A stretch of DNA of 64,000 nt from NCBI GenBank assembly GCA_009760855.2, contig WPIO01000283.1, positions 1-64,000 of the forward strand. Direction: 5' to 3'. This DNA is from Cristatella mucedo (Eukaryota; Bryozoa; Phylactolaemata; Cristatellidae). A program made the position numbers and the translations under genes. Positions 10,099 through 24,700 of this stretch are shown one piece after another. The notes beneath the pieces are model-generated. The model saw only the letters and a program-made list of their open reading frames with translations. It was not told the DNA's origin and did not search any database. The stretch's first letter is position 1; each line of letters begins with the position of its first letter.

Positions 10099-10275
10099 GA
10101 GGAGCCATGATGGCAGGCAAGGTGAAGCAGTTGCTTTTCGCCACATTTGTCCCGAGGTCGTGGGTTTGAATCATGTAAGAGTAATCCTTTATTGTCACTG
10201 CCACCTTATTGATAACCGTCATGGCTCACCTGTCGCCATACTAAAAGAGGCTGTTTAATCAGCTAGGTTTTTGCT
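10099..10275 (+). mobile_element. SINE1, diverged
   Basis: Shares the head (GAGCCATGATGGCAGGCAAGG, GAGGTCGTGGGTTTGAATC as B box) and the end (CTGTCGCCATACTAAAAGAGG and CTGTTTAATCAGCTAGG) with the other SINE1 copies. It lies just left of the satellite. Confidence 0.75.
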
Positions 10276-10639
10276 TAGAGTGCACGGGCTCGACGAGAGC
10301 GAGGCTCCCGCTTCACGATGCGGCTGGAGCACTGAACAGCCCATCAAGCTTGCCGGGGCAACGACTGCTAAGCCGGCCTGGACTTTGCCAAAGTGATTCG
10401 ACGTAGCAGCATCATGGTGCCTCAGTGAGGCCCCTTATTGAGAGCAGGGGCTCACGATTGAGCCACAGCTAAGCGCTGAGGGTCCACCAGTCTACGAGCG
10501 TGGCAGCTAAAGACCAGACGGGGCCGCCATAAGAAAGCCGAGGAGGCCCTGTGGAGCGGGTCCAACGCCAGTTTACCACTGAGCGGCCCACTGTGCCTAG
10601 CCACCCAGCCACTGACTCTGGCTGGGCGCGAACGAATCA
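10276..10639. other. GC-rich left flank of the satellite, no gene recognised
   Basis: Unique sequence without the 35-bp monomer. An open frame crosses from here into the array but shows no domain. Confidence 0.4.
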
Positions 10640-12604
10640 GAAAATCCAGACTCCGGGAGCCACCGATCGCAGCGAAAGCTCCCGACCATGGGGGCCAGCG
10701 AGCAAGCTAAGCGGAAGCTCCAGACTCCCGGAGCTGGCGAGCGTAGAGGAAGCTCTGGACGCTAGGAGCCAGCAATCAAAGCGACAGCTCGAGACCCTTG
10801 GAGCCAGCGAGCGGGCGAAGCGGAAGTTCCAGAATCTGCCAGCCAGAGAGCGAAGAGGAAGCTCCAGACTCTCGGAGTCAGCGAAAGAAATGGGAACTCC
10901 AGATTCCCGGAGCCAGCTAGCGAAACGAAACCTCCAAACTCCGGGAGCCAATAAGCGAAGCGGAAGCTCCAGGCTTTGGGAGCTAGCGAGCAAAGCGGAA
11001 ACTCCCGACACCGGGAGCCAGCGAGCGAGCAAATCGGAAGCTCTAAACTCTTAGAGCCAGCGAGCGAAGTGGAAGCTCCAGCCTCTGACAGCCAGCGATC
11101 GAAGTGACATGTCGAGACCTTTTGGGCCAGCGAGTGACCAAAGCCGAAGCTCCAGACTCTGGGAGCCAGGGAGCGAAGTGGAGGCTCCAAACTCTGGTAG
11201 CCAACAAGCGAAGCGGAAGCTCCTGACTCTGAGAGCCAGCGAGTGCAGCGGATGCAAAAAACGCTGGGTGCCATCAAGCGAAGCAGACACTCCAGACTCT
11301 AGGAACCAGCCCGAGAACGAATTGGTACTTGCTGACTCTGAGAGCCAGCGAGCAATGCTTAGCAGAAGCTCCAGACTTTGTGAGCCAGCGAGCGAGCGTA
11401 GCGGAAATACGGCACACTGGGATCCAGCAAGCGAAGTGGGAGCTCGAAACTCTGGGAGCCAGCGAGTGATGCACTGCAAAAGCTCCAGACTCTGGGAGAC
11501 AACAAGCGAGAAAAGTTCCGTACTCATGGTGCAATCGAGCCGGCGAAGTGGAATCTCCAGACACTGGTAGCCAGCGAGTGGCACAGCGGCAGGTCCAGAT
11601 TTTGGGAGTCAGCGTGCGAACGGTGCGGAGGCTCCAGATTCTGGAACCAAGCGACAGAAGCGGAAGGTCCAGAAACTGGGAGCCAGATTTTCAAATTTAC
11701 CAATCCAAACGGAAGATCCATATTCTCCGAGCCAGCAAGCAGAGCGGAAGCTACAGGCCCTAGGAACCAGCTTGCGAGCGAAACGGCAGACCGAGACTTT
11801 GTGAGTCAGCGATCGAGCGAAGCGGAAGCTCCAGACTCTGGGGGCTAGCAAGTAAATTGGAAGCTCCATGCCCTGGAAGCCAACGACTGAGCGAAACGGA
11901 ATTTCCAGAGTTGGGGAACAAGCAAGCGAGCGAAGCGGAAGCTCGATTCACTGGGAGTAGGCGAGTAACCACAGCGAAAGATGCAGACTCTGTTAGCCAA
12001 CGAGCGAGCCAAGCGGACGCCTCAGACTCCGGTAGCCAGCCAAAGAGCGAAGCGGAAGGTCCAGACTGTGCGAACCTGCAAGCGAGCGAATCGGAAGCCC
12101 AATTCGCTAATAGTCGACTAGTGAACGAAGCGAAAAATGCAGATTCCGGGATCCAACGAGCGAGCGAAGCGGAAGCTCCAAACTCAAAAGAACAAACTTG
12201 CGAAGCGGATGCTCCTGACTATCAAAATAAGCGATCGAGCGATGCGGAAGCTTCAAACTTTAGGGGCCAGCGAGCGCAGCGAAAGGTCAACACGCTAGCA
12301 GCCGCGACCAAACAAAACGGCAGCTCCTGACTTTTTGAACCAGCGAGCGAGCGAAGCCAAAGTTCAATACACTGGGAGTCGACGAATGACCGAAGCAAAT
12401 GATGCAGACTGAGATCCAAAGAGCGAGCAAATCGGAATTCCCGAATCTGGTAGCGCGTCTGCGAGAGAAGCGGAAGCTCCGGACTCTAGCAGCCAGCAGG
12501 CCAAGCGGAGGCTCTAGACTCTAGGTGCCACCGAGTGACGAAGAAGTTCCAGACGCTGGGAGCCAGCAAACAAAGCGAAGGCTCCGGACTCTGAGAACCA
12601 TGTA

Positions 12605-12790
12605 CGAGTGAATAAATAAATAAATATATCCTAGCTGATTAAACAGCCTCTTTTTGCATAGCGACATAAGAGCCTTAACGGCTATCACCCGCTTGCAGTG
12701 GCGAGAAAGAATTGCCCACTGCAGAAATTGAACTTACGACCTCGGGATCGAGGTCGTGAAAGCAACCGCCTTACCTAGTATGTCATCACG
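12605..12790 (-). mobile_element. SINE1 inserted in the satellite
   Basis: Reverse orientation: (AAATA)n-like end, CTAGCTGATTAAACAGCCTC, GCATAGCGACATAAGAGCC, then the B-box complement and CAACCGCCTTACCTAGT (A-box complement). Satellite monomers resume on both sides. Confidence 0.85.
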
Positions 12791-15700
12791 GAAGCTCCGG
12801 ACTATGGAAGCATGCAAGTGGAGCGGAAGCTCCAGACTCTTGTAGCCAACGAGCGAAGCTGAAGCTCCAGATTCTGGGATCTAGCGAGCTATGTGGAAGC
12901 TCCAGATTCTGGGATGCGGCGATCGAGAGAAGCGGAAGCTCCATGCTCAGAGAGCCGGCGAGCGAGCGAAGTGCAATAACCCTAATCTGATAGCCTCCTA
13001 GCAAGCGAAGCGGAATCTCCCGTCTCTGGGAGCAACTGAGTGAAGTTGAAGATTCAGACTCTTGGAGCCAGCGATTAAACGAAGCGAAAGCTCCAGACCC
13101 TACGAGCCAGCACTCGGGCGTAGTGGTAGCTCCAGACTCTGGGAGCGAACGAGCGAATCTAAAGCACCAGACTCTGGAAGCTAGTGACACGAACCGAGGC
13201 TCAAGAATCAGGCGGCCAGCGAGCAAGTGAAGTGGAAGTTCCAGACTCAAGGATCCATCGAGCGAGCTAAGCGAAAGATTCGGACTCCTGGACACAGCGA
13301 GCGAAGCTGAGGATCATGACCATGGGAGCCGACGAGCGAAGAAGAAGCTCCAGATTCTGGCAGCTACTGAGAGAGCGAAGCAAAATCTCTAGACTCTCGA
13401 AGCGAGCGAATGAGCGATGCTGAATGCACGTACTCGTTGCCAACGAGCAAACGATGCGGAATCAAGATTTTTGGAGCCAGCTAGCGAGTGAAGCGGAAGC
13501 TCCTCACTTTTGCAGCCGGAGAACGAAGGTAAAGCTCCAGACTCTTGAGGCTAGCAAGCAACCCAAGCGGAAGCTCCAGACTCTGTGAGACGGTGATCGA
13601 GCGACAAGTAAGCTCTAGAATCTGTGAGTAAGCGAGCGAGGCGGGAGCTCTAGATTCTTGAAGCAGGTGATCGAGCAAAGTGGAATCTCCAGACTCTAGG
13701 AGCGAGCAAGCCTAGCTAAAGCTCCAGAGTCTTGGAGCCAACAAGCAAAGCGGATGTTCTGGACTCTGAAAGCCAGCTAGCGAAGCAGAAGCTTCACACT
13801 CTGGCAGCCAATGACCGAGAGAAGCAGAAGTTCAATACACTGGGAGCCAGCGAGCGAAGCTACAGCTCCAGACTGTCGAATTTACCAAGCCAAACGGAAG
13901 ATCCAGATTCCGCAAGCCAGCACACTCAGTGGAAACTCCAAGCCTTGGGTACCAGCTTGCGAGCGACGCGGAAGCTCGAGACTCTTGGAGCCAGCGATCA
14001 CGCGAAGCAGAAGTTCCAGAATCGTAGGGGGGGGGGCGAGCGAGTAAAGCGGAAGCTCCAGACCCTGGCAGCCAATGACAGAGCGAAACGGAAGCCCCAG
14101 AATCTGGGAACCAGCGAGCGAGCGAAGCGAAAGCGCATTACACTGAATTTTGAAGAGTAACTGAAGCGAAAGATGTGGACTCTGGTAGCAAACGAGCAAG
14201 CGAAGCGGAAGGTACAGACTCTCGGGACTAGCGAGCAAGCGAAGCCGAAGCTCATTACGCTGGAAGTCAACGGGAAACTAAAGCGAAAGATGCAGACTCT
14301 GTTAGCCAACGAGCGAGCGAAGCGGAAGCCTCACATTTAGGTAGCTAGCCAGCGAGCGAAGCAAAAGCTTCAGACTCTGGGAACCAGCGAGCGAGCGAAG
14401 CGGAAGCTCAATATATTGATAGTCGATGAGTGAACGAAGCGAAAGATGCAGACTGCTAGATTCAACGAGCAAGCTAAGCGGAAGGTCCAGAGTCAATAAA
14501 CCAGCTTGCGACGCCGAGGCTGCTGACTATGGCCGCCAGCGAGCGAGCGAAGCGGAAGCTCAATACACAGGGAGTAGACGAGTGACCGTAGTGAAAGATG
14601 CAGACTCTGAGTTCCGATGAGCGAGCAAAGCATAAGCTCCAGACTCTGGGAGCCAGCGAGCAAAGCTAAAGCTTCAGACTATTTGAGCCAGCGAGGGAAG
14701 CGGAAAGACAGACTCTGGCAACCAGCAAGCGTGCCAAAAGGAAGCTACGGCCCTCGACGACTGAGCGAAGCAAAAGACGCAGACCCTGGGTGCCAACCAG
14801 CGAAGCGTAATCGCTATATATAGAGCCAGCGACCGAGCTAAGCGGAAGCTCCAGACTTTGGAAGCCAGCAATCGAATGAAGCGGAAGCTCTAGAATATGG
14901 GACCCAGCAAGCGAGGCAGAAGCTACACATAAGGCAGCCATCAATCGAGCGAAGCGGTGGCTATAGACTCCAGTAGTCATCGAGCAAGCGAAGCGGACGC
15001 TCCAGCCGCTGCTAGCCAATGAGCGAAGTAGAAGCTCCAGACCCTGGGAGCCAGCGAGCGAAGCGGAAGCTCCAGATCCTGACAGCCAGCGTTCGAGCAA
15101 GGCGGAAGGTCAAGACTCTGGTACCTAACAAGCGAAATTGAAGCACCGGCCCCTCGGTGCCTGTGATCGTGCAAAGCAGAAAGTCCAGACTCGACGAGCC
15201 AGCGACCAAGTGTGAGCCCGAAGGTCCTGACTCTCGGAGCCAGCGGGCGAAGCTAAGGCTCCGCATTCTCCGATTTACCGAGCGAAGCTGAAGCTCAAGA
15301 CTCTGGGAGCCAGCGAGCGAGCATAGCGGAAGTTCCATGCTCTGGGAGCCAGAGAACGAAGTGGAATCTCAAGACCCTCGGAGTCTACCAGCGAAGCACA
15401 AGCTCCACACTCCAGTAGCTGCTAAGCGAAGTAGAATCTATAAACTCTGGGAGCCAGCGAGCAAAGCGCAAGCTCTAGCCTCTGACCACCAGCAATCAAA
15501 GTGTAAGTGTAACCTTTAAGCCCTCGGGAGCCAGCGATCGAGCAAACAGAAGTCCACACTCAAGAACATATCGAGCTAGCAAAGCAGATTGTCTGGAATA
15601 TGGGAGCCAGCTAACAAAGCCAATGCGTAACCCTCTCGGATTCACCGAACAAAGCGGAAGCTCGAGGCTCTGGAAGTCAGAGAGCAAATCTAAAGATCCA

Positions 15701-18700
15701 GACGCTTATAGCCAGCGAGCGGAGCGAAAGAACATACTCTGGGAAGCGGAAGCTCCAAACTCTGGATGCCGATAAATGAGCAAAGCAAAAGACGCAAAAC
15801 CTGGGTGCCTACCAGTGAAGCGAAATCTCTATTCTCTGAGAGCGAGCGAGCAATCGAATGAAGCGAAAGCGGTAGTCCAAGCAGAGACCCAGCGAGCGAA
15901 GCGGAATCAACACACTCTGGCAGCCACCAATAAGCGAAAGATGCAGACCCTGGGTGCCAACCAGCGAAGCTCAATCTCTATACTCTGAAAGCCAGCGAGC
16001 GAGAGAAGCGGATGCTCGAGACTTTGGGACCCAGCGAGCAAATTAAGCGGAAGCTCTAGACGCTGGGATCAAACGACCGAAGCGGAAGCGACACACTTTG
16101 GCAGCCACCAACCGAGCTAAGCTGAGGCTCTAGACTCTGGTAGCCAGAGACCAAGAGCAGCGGAAGGTCAAGCCATTGGGAGCCAATGAGCGACGCCCAA
16201 GCTCCAGACCCTCGGAGCCAGCGAGCGAATCGGAAGTTCCTGGTTCTTACAGCCAGCGTTCGAGCAAGGCTTAAGGTCGAGACTCTGGGAGCCAGCCAGC
16301 CAGGGTAGCCAAAGTTCCAGACTCAGAGAGCTTGCAATCGAACGAGGCGGAAGCTTAAGACTCTTGGAGCCAGCGAGCGAAGCGCAAGCTAACAAATGAA
16401 GTGGAACCCTTCGGCATCAGCGATCGAGCGAAGCAGAAAGGTTAGAGTCTACGAGCAAGCGACCAAGCGAACCGGAAGGTCCAGAATCTGGGAGCCAGCG
16501 GGCGAAGCTAAAGCTCCAGACTCTCCAATTTACCGAGCGAAGTGGAAGCTGCTGACTCTGCGAACCGACGAGCGATTGAAGCGGAAGCTCCGGAAGTTCT
16601 GAGCCTGCGATGCAATGAAGCGGAAGCTCTAGTCGCTGGAAGCCAGTAAACGATCCAGGCGGAAGCTCCAGACTCTGGGAGCCAGCGAGCGAGTGGGATG
16701 GAGTTCCATGCTCTTGGAGCCAGCGAACAAAGCGGAATCTCAAGACCCTCGGAGCCGACAACGAAGCTGCAGACCTCAGGAGTTGCTAAGCGAAGTAAAA
16801 TCTCCAAACTCTGGATGCGAGCTGGCGAAACGTAAGCTGTCCTCTCAGAGCACCAGATATCGAAGTGTAACCTCAAGATCCCCAGGAGTCAGCGACGGAG
16901 CGAAGCGGCAGGTCATTCTCTAGAAGCTGACGAGTTAGCGAAGCGCAATGTCTAAACTATGGGAGCTTGCCAGAATAGCCAAAGCTATACACTCTCGGAT
17001 TTACCGAGCGAGGCGGATGCTTCAGGCTCTCGAAGCCAACGTGCAAGCGAAGCGGAAGCTCCACATTCTGGGAGGCATCGAGGAAACGAAGCAAAAGCTC
17101 TTGACACTGGGAGCCAGCAAGGGAACCAAAAGCACCATACTCTGGGTGCCGATGAGCGAGGACGCTCCAGACTTCGGGAGCCAGCGATGGACTGATGCGG
17201 AAGCTGTAGGCGCAGAGACCCAGCGAGCGATGCGGAAGCTCCAGACTTTGGGAGCCAGCAATCAAATGAAGCGCAAGCTCTAGACTCAGGTAGCCTCCGA
17301 GCGACCGAAACGGAAGCTCCAGCCTTTGGGAGCGAATAAGCAAAGCGCTAGCTCCAGACCCTTGGACCCAGCGAGCGAAGCGGAAGCTCAACACTCTGAC
17401 AGCCAGCGTTTGAGCAAGGCGGAAGCTCAGGACTCTGGGAGCAAGCGAACGTGTGAAGCCAATGCTCCAGTTTCTGACAGCTAGCAATCGAGCGAGGCAA
17501 AAGCTTAAGAATCTCTGAGTCAGCGAGCGAAGCCGAAGCTATACACTCTCTGTGAACTATCAAGCGAAGTGGAAGCTCTTGACCTCATGCGCCAGCGATC
17601 GAGAGAAGCTGAAATTCCTGACTCTACGAGCAAGCCAGCAAGCGAACCGGAAGGTTAACACTCTGGGAACCAGCAGGCAAAGGTAAAGTATCAGACTCTT
17701 AGATTTACCGACCAAAGCAGAACATCCAGACTCAGGGAACTAGCAAGCGAGCGAAGCGGAAGCTCAATACACTGGTAGTCACGATGACCGAGGCGAAAGA
17801 TAAAGACTCTGGGATCCAACGAGCGAGCGAAGCGAAGGCTCCAGACTCTGTGAGGAAGTGATCGAATAAAGCGTAAGCTCGAGACGCTAGGACCCAGGTA
17901 GGGAAGCGGCAGGTATAGACTCTGGCTGCCGCCATGAGGGCGAAGCGAAGGCTCTAGACTCAGGTAGCAACCAAGCGACCGAAGCGTAAGCTTCAGCCGT
18001 TGGGAGCCAATGAGCGAAGTGCAAGCTTTGGACCCATGGAGCCAACGGGCGAAGTGGAAGTTCCTGACTGTGACTGCCAGCTTTCGAGCGAAGCGGAAGC
18101 TTAAGACGCTCGAAGCCAGCTAACGAAGCGGAAGCTATAGCCTCTGTTAACTAAGAGGCGAAGTAAAAGCTTCAGACCCTCGGCGCCAGCAATGAGTAAA
18201 GCAGAAATTTAAGACTCTAGGAGCCGGCGACCATGCAAACCGGAAGGTCCAGACTGTAGGAGTCAGCGGGCGAAGCTGCAGCTCTAAACTCTTTAATTTA
18301 CGTAGCGAAGCGGGAGCTCCAGACCCTGGGATCCAGCGAGCGTAGCGGAAGCTCAAGGCTCTCACAGCTAGCGTGCGAGCGAGGTGGAAGCTTAAGACTC
18401 TGGGTGCTACTGAGCAAAGCAGAAGCTATAGTCTCTGGGAACTAACATGTTAAGTGGAAGGTCTGCACCTTCGGCGCCAGCAATCGAGCCAAGCAGAAAT
18501 GTCAGACTCTACGAGCCAGCGACCAAGCGAAACGGAAGTTCTTGACTCTGGGAGCCAGCGGGCGAAGCTGAAGCTCCAGACTCTCTGATTTACCGAGCGA
18601 AGCAGCAGTTCTAGACTCTGCGACCCAGCCAGCAAGCGAAGCGGAAGCTCAATACACTGGGAGAGACGATCGACCAAGGCAAAAGCTGCAGACATTATGA

Positions 18701-21296
18701 TGAAACGAGCGAGCAAAGCGAAAGCTCAGGACTTACGGAGCAAGAGATCAAATTAGGTGAAAGCTCCAGACGCTAGGACCCAGCTAGCCAAGTGAAGGCT
18801 ATAGACTCTAGCAGCCACTAAGCGTGCGAAGCGGAGGCTCTTGACTAAGATAGCCATAGAACGAGCAAGGCGGAAGCTGCAGCCGTTGCGAGCCGATGAG
18901 CAAAGCAGAAGCTCCAGACTTTGACAGCCCGCATTCGAGCGAGGCGTAAGCTTAACAATCAGGATGAGAGTGGGCAAAACAGAAGCTATAGTCTCCGGGA
19001 ACTAACAAGTGAAATGGGAGCACCAGACCCTCGCCGCCACCAATCAAGCGAAGTACAATATTCAGACTCTAGTAACTAGCGACCAAGCGAAATGAACGGT
19101 CAAGATTGTGGGAGCTAGCGCGCAAGGCTAAAGCTCCAGACTCTCCGATTTATCTGGCAAAGTGGAAGCTCCACACTCTGGTAGCCAGCGAGCGAGCTTA
19201 GCAGAAGCTCCATGTTCTGGGATCCCTCGAACGAAGCCGCATCTCCGGACTCTCAGAGCCGAACAGGGATGCTGAAGCTACAGACTCCAGGAGCTGCTAA
19301 GCAAAGTGGAATCTCCAGATTGTACGATAGAGCGTGGAAAACGCAAGCTCTATTCTCTGAGCACTAGCAATCGAAATGCAACCTCCAGATCTTAGCGAGC
19401 AAGGGATCGAGCAAAACAGAACGTCTACAATCTGGGACCTAGCGAGCAAGCGAAGCGTAATGTCCACACTTTGGGAGCCAGCCAGCAAAGCCAAAGCACT
19501 AAATCCTCGGATTAACAGAGCGAAGTGGAAGCTCCAGGGTCTGCAAGCCAGCTAGCGAGTGAAGCAGAAGCTTCGGATTCTGGGCGCCATCGAGGAAACA
19601 AAGCGAAAGCTCTTGCCTCTGGGTGCCATCGAGTGGAGAATAAGCACCAGACTGGGTGGTAATGAGCGAGCGTATCGAAATCTCCAGACACCTGGTACCA
19701 GCTAGAAAGCAAAGCGGATGCTCTAGACTCTGAGAGCCAGCGAGCTAAGCTAAAGAACCAGAATCTTATAGCCAGCGAAAGACGCGAGAAAGAACAGACT
19801 CTGGCAGCCAGCATGCGAGCCAATTGAAAGCACCGGACTCTGGACGCCGACGACTGAACGAAGCAAAAGACGCAAACCTTGGGTGCCAACCAGCAAAGCC
19901 CAATTTCCATACTCTGAGAGCCAGCAAAGGAGCGAAGCGGAAGCTCTAGACTTTGGGAGCCAGCGATCCAATGAAGCGGAAGCTGTAGACGCTAGGACCC
20001 AGCGAGCGAGGCGAAATCAACAGACTCTGGCAGCCACCAATCGAGGGAAGCGCAGGCTCTAGACTCAGGTAGATCCTCCGAGCGACTGAGGCGCAAGCTA
20101 AAAAATCTTGCTTAAGAATCTTGGAGACAGTGAGCAAAGCGGAAGCTAAAGTCTGTGGTGACTAGCAAGCGAAGTGTCAGCTCAAGACCCTAGGCTTCAG
20201 CGATCGAGCGAAGTACAATATTCAGACTCTACTAGCCAGCGACCAAGCGAACCGGAAGTTTCAGATTCCGGAAGTCAGCGAGCTAAGCCGAAGCTCCGGA
20301 CTCTCCGATTTACCGACCGAAGCGGAAGCTCCAGACTCTGGGAACCAGCGAGCCACCAAAGCGAAAGCTCAGGACTTTGGGAGCCGGCGATCGAATGAAG
20401 CAAAAGCTCTGTATACTAGGAACCAGCGAACAAGCGAGGCGGACGGTCCAGACTCAGACAGCGAGCGAAGCAGACGAACAGACTCCGGTAGCCAGCAAGC
20501 AAAGGGGCGGTTCCGGACATTGGACGCCGACAACTGAGCAAAGCAAAAGAAGCAGACCCTGGGTGCCAACCAGCGAAGCACGAACCCTATACTCAGGCAG
20601 CCTGAGAGCGAGCGAAGCGAAAGCTCCAGACCTTAAGAGCCAGCGATCAAATGAAGCAGAAGCTCTAGACGCTGAGACCCAGCGAATGAAGTTGAAGCAA
20701 CAGATCTGGAAGCCACAAAGAAAGCGAAGCTGATGCTCTAGACTCGGATAGCAACTGAGCGAACGAAGCTGAAGCTCCAGCCGTTGAAATCCGATGAGCA
20801 AATGAATGCTCCAGACCCTGGGATCCAGTGAGCGAAGCGGAAGCTATAGTCTCTGGGAACTAAAAAGCGAAGTAGGAGTTTCAGACCCTCTTCGCCAGCG
20901 ATCGAGCGAAGCAGAAATTTCAGACTGTAGGAGCCAGCGACCAAGCGAACCAGAAGGTTCAGACTCTGGGAGCCAGTGGGTGAAGCTAAAGCTCTAGACT
21001 CTCCAAGTTACTGAGCGAAGCAGAAGCTCCAGACTCTGGGAACCAGCAAGCGAGCGAAGTAGAAGCTCAATACACTGGGAGTCTAGAGTGACCACAGTGA
21101 AAAGTGCAGACTCTGGGATCCCAAGAGCGAGCGAAGCGGAAGCTCCGAACTTTGGGAGCCTGCGATCAACTGAAGCGAAAGCAGTAGTCGCTGAGAACCA
21201 GTGAACGACCGAGGCAGAAACTCTAGATTCCGGGAGCCACCGAGCAAGTCAAGCGGAAGCTCCGGAATCTTGGAGCCCGTGAGCGAAGCTAAACCT

Positions 21297-21703
21297 AGAA
21301 ATACCTCGTACAAACCTTAAATCCTTTGGAGACTGTGCATTTAGTTCGTATGCTCCCAAAGCCTGGAACTCCCTCCCGACCTGCTTCAGAACATCACCTG
21401 ACCTGACCACATTTGAATAGAACTTAAAAACCTCTATTTAAGACAGCATTTAGTTGATCCCTGTGATTCATCGTAATTGTGCTTATGCGTGCTGACACTG
21501 TGCATGCTGCCACTAACTACATTTGCATGCTGACCCTGTGCATGCCACCCCTAACCATATTGTTCATGTTGTTTGTTTTTCAATCATGACTTTACTTACC
21601 ATTAAATTGCATTTCACTTTCCAGCAAATGCAAAGCGTCTAGAAAGAGATTAAGTTCTCTGAGGGGGCTTTATCAAGTGCATTATTGTTATTAATTTTAT
21701 TAT
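21297..21703 (+). mobile_element. LINE-A 3' fragment inserted in the satellite
   Basis: Encodes IPRTNLKSFGDCAFSSYAPK-like, then the 3' UTR, the hairpin GAGATTAAGTTCTCTGAGGG and an ATT-rich tail. It is flanked by a 5-bp duplication AACCT (21292-21296 and 21704-21708), and one satellite monomer is split around it. The coding part is among the least eroded LINE-A sequence in the window. Confidence 0.9.
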
Positions 21704-24700
21704 AACCTTCAGACTTTAGGAGCAGGCCAGCGAAGCGTGAGAACAGATTCCGGTAGCCAGCAAGCGAGCAAAGCGAAAGCTCGGGACTCTGGACGCCGAT
21801 GGCTGAGCGTTGGAAAATACGCAGACAATAAGTGGCAACCAGCGAAGCGCTATCTCTATACTCCTAGAGCCAGATAGGGAGCGAAGCGGAAGCTCCTGAC
21901 CTTAGGAGCTAGCGATGGAATAAAGGTAAAGCTCTAAAGGCTGGGACCCGGCAAGCGAAGCAGAAGCTACAGACTCTGGCAGCCACCAAGCGACTGATGC
22001 GGAGGCTCTAGACTCAGGTAGCGACCAAGCGAGCGAAGCGGATACTCCAGCTGTTGGAAGCCAATGAGCAAAGCGGGAGCTGCAGACACTGCGAGCCAGC
22101 GAAGCTGAAGCTCCAGACTCTGAAAGTCAGCTTTCGAGCAAGTCCTAAGCTTAAGAATATTCGAGGCAGTGAGCTAAGCGGAAGCTTAAGTCTCTGGTAA
22201 CTAGCAAGCGAAGTGGCAGCTCAAGACCCTAGGCTTCAGCGATCGAGCGAAGTACAATATCCAGACTCTAGTAGCCAGCGACCAAGCGAACCGGAAGTTT
22301 TAGATTCTGCAAGCCAGCAAGCTAAGCAGAAGCTCCGGACTCTCTGATTTAGCTAGCAAAGCGGAAGATTCAGACTATGGGAACCAGCGAGCGACCAAAG
22401 CGAAAGCTCAGGACTTTGGGAGCCGGCGATCAAATGAAGCGAAAGCAATAGTCGCTGAGAACCAGCGAACAACCGAGGCGCACTGTCCAGACTCTGGCAG
22501 CCGCCAAGCGAGCGAAGCGGAAGCTCCAGACTCTGGAGCCAGCCGGCGAAGGTAGAGTTTGAGACTCCGGGAGAGAACGATCAAAGCGGAAGCTCTAGAC
22601 TATTGGAGACAGTGAGCGAAGCGCAATCTATATACTCTGGCAGCCAGAGAGCTAGCAAAGCGGAAGCTCAATACACTAGGAGTCACGAGTGACTGAAGTA
22701 AAAGTTGCAGACTCTGAGATCCAACGAGCTAACGAAGCGGAAGTTCCGGACTTTGAGGGCTAGCTTTCGAGCGAAGAGTAAGCTTAAGACCCTGGGAGAC
22801 AGTAGACGAAGCTAAAACTACAGTCTCTCTGAACTAACAAGCAAAGTCGAATCTCTAGATTATCAGTGCTAGCGATCGAGCGAGGCATTAATTCCCGACT
22901 GTACTAGCCAGCGACCAGGCGAACCGGAAGGTCGTGACTTTGGGAACGAGCGGGCGAGGCTCAAGCTCCAGACTCTCCGATATATCCAGCGAAGCGGAAG
23001 TTCCAGACTCTGGGAGCCAGCGAGCGAGTGAAGCGGAAGCTCCCCGCTCTGAGAGCCAGCGAACGAAGCGGAATGTCAAAACCCGCAGAGCCAACCAGCG
23101 AAGCTGAAGCTAAGGACTCCAGAGCTGCTAAGCACAGTGGAATCTCTAGACTCTTGGATTGAGCGATCGATGCCCAAACTCTAGTTTCGGAGCACCAGCA
23201 ATCAAAGTGTAACCTCCAGACCCTAGGGAGCCAGTGATGGAGCGAAGCGGAAGGTCCAATCTGTGAGAGCTAGCGAGCAAGCAAAGCGAAATGTGCAGAC
23301 TATGGGAGCCAGCCAGCAAAGCCACAGCTCTACAATCTCGGATTCACAAAGCGAAGCGGAGGCTCCTGGCTCTAGAAGCCAGCGTGGGAGCGAAGCGGAA
23401 GCTTCAGATTCTGGGAGCCATGAAGGAAACGAAGCAAAACCTCTTGACTGTGGCAGCCAGAGAATGAACCGTAAGCACCGGACTCTGGGTGCCGATGAGC
23501 GAGCGTATCGAAATCTCCAGACTCTCGAAGCCAGCGAGCGAAGCGGCAGAACAGAATGTGGAAGCCAGCGAGCGAGGGAAGCGGAAGCTTTATGCTCTGG
23601 AAGCTAGCCAACAAAGCGGAATCTAAGCACTCTCGGAGCCAACTAGTGAAGCGTTAGCTGATGACTCCAGGAGCTGATAAGTGAAGTGAAATATATAGAC
23701 TCTGGGAGCCAGCGAGCGAAGCGCAAGCTCTAGTCTCTGAGCATCTGCAATCGAAGTGTAACCTCCGGACCCTCGGGAGCCAGTGATCGGGCGAAGCAGA
23801 AGGTTCGCCCTCTGGGACTTGGTGAGCTAGCAAAGCGGAATGTCCGGACTATGGCAGCCAGCCAACAAAGCCAAAGCTCTACACTCTCGGATTCACTGAG
23901 CGAAGCGGAAGCTCGAGGCTCTGGAAGTCAGCGTGCGAGCGAAGCGGAACTTCCAGATTCTGGTAGCCATCAATGAAACGAAGCGAAAGCTCTTGACTCT
24001 GGGAGCCAGCGAATGAAGCGGAAGCACCAGACACTGGGTGCCACTGAATGAGCGTATCAAAATATCCAGAACCTGGAAACTAGCGAGCGAGCAAAGCGGA
24101 AGCTCCAGACTCTGGGAGCCAGCAAGCGAAACTAAAGGTCCAGAATCTTACAGCCGGCGCGGAAGAACAGACTCTGGTGGCCAGCCAGCCAGCTAAGCGG
24201 AAGCTCTGGAGCCTGAACGCCGACGACTGAGCGAAGCAAAAGACGCATACCCTGGGTGCCAACCAGCGAATCGCAATCTCAATATTTTGAAAGCCAGCGA
24301 GCGAGCGAAGCGGAAGCTCAAGACTTTGGCACCCAGCGATCAAATGAAGCGGATGCTCTAGACTCCAGTAGTCACCGAGCATGCAAGGCGGAAGCTCCAG
24401 CCGTTAGGAGCCTATGAGGTAGGCGCAACCTCCATACCCTCGGAGCCAGCGAGCAACGCAGAAGCTCCTGACTCTTGAAGCCAGCGTTAGAGCTATGCCG
24501 AAGCTCAAGACTCCGGCAGCCAGCGAGCAAGCAAAGCCAAACCAAAAGACTCTGACAGCTAGCATTCGGTTGAGGTGGAAGCTTAAGACTCTAGGAGCCA
24601 GCGAGCAAAGCAAGCAAGCGAAGCGAAGCTTCATGCTCTTGGAGCCAGCGAACGAAGCGGAATCTAAAGACCCTCGGAGGCAACTAGCTAAGCGGAAGCT

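Noticed and set aside
10551-17487. Many long overlapping frames on both strands across the satellite (up to 177 codons, rich in ASEAEA- or RSLAGSQSLELP-like peptides)
   Set aside because: The 35-bp monomer shifts frame at every repeat and simply contains few stops. Frames overlap on both strands with no splice or start context, so they are translated satellite, not a repeat protein.
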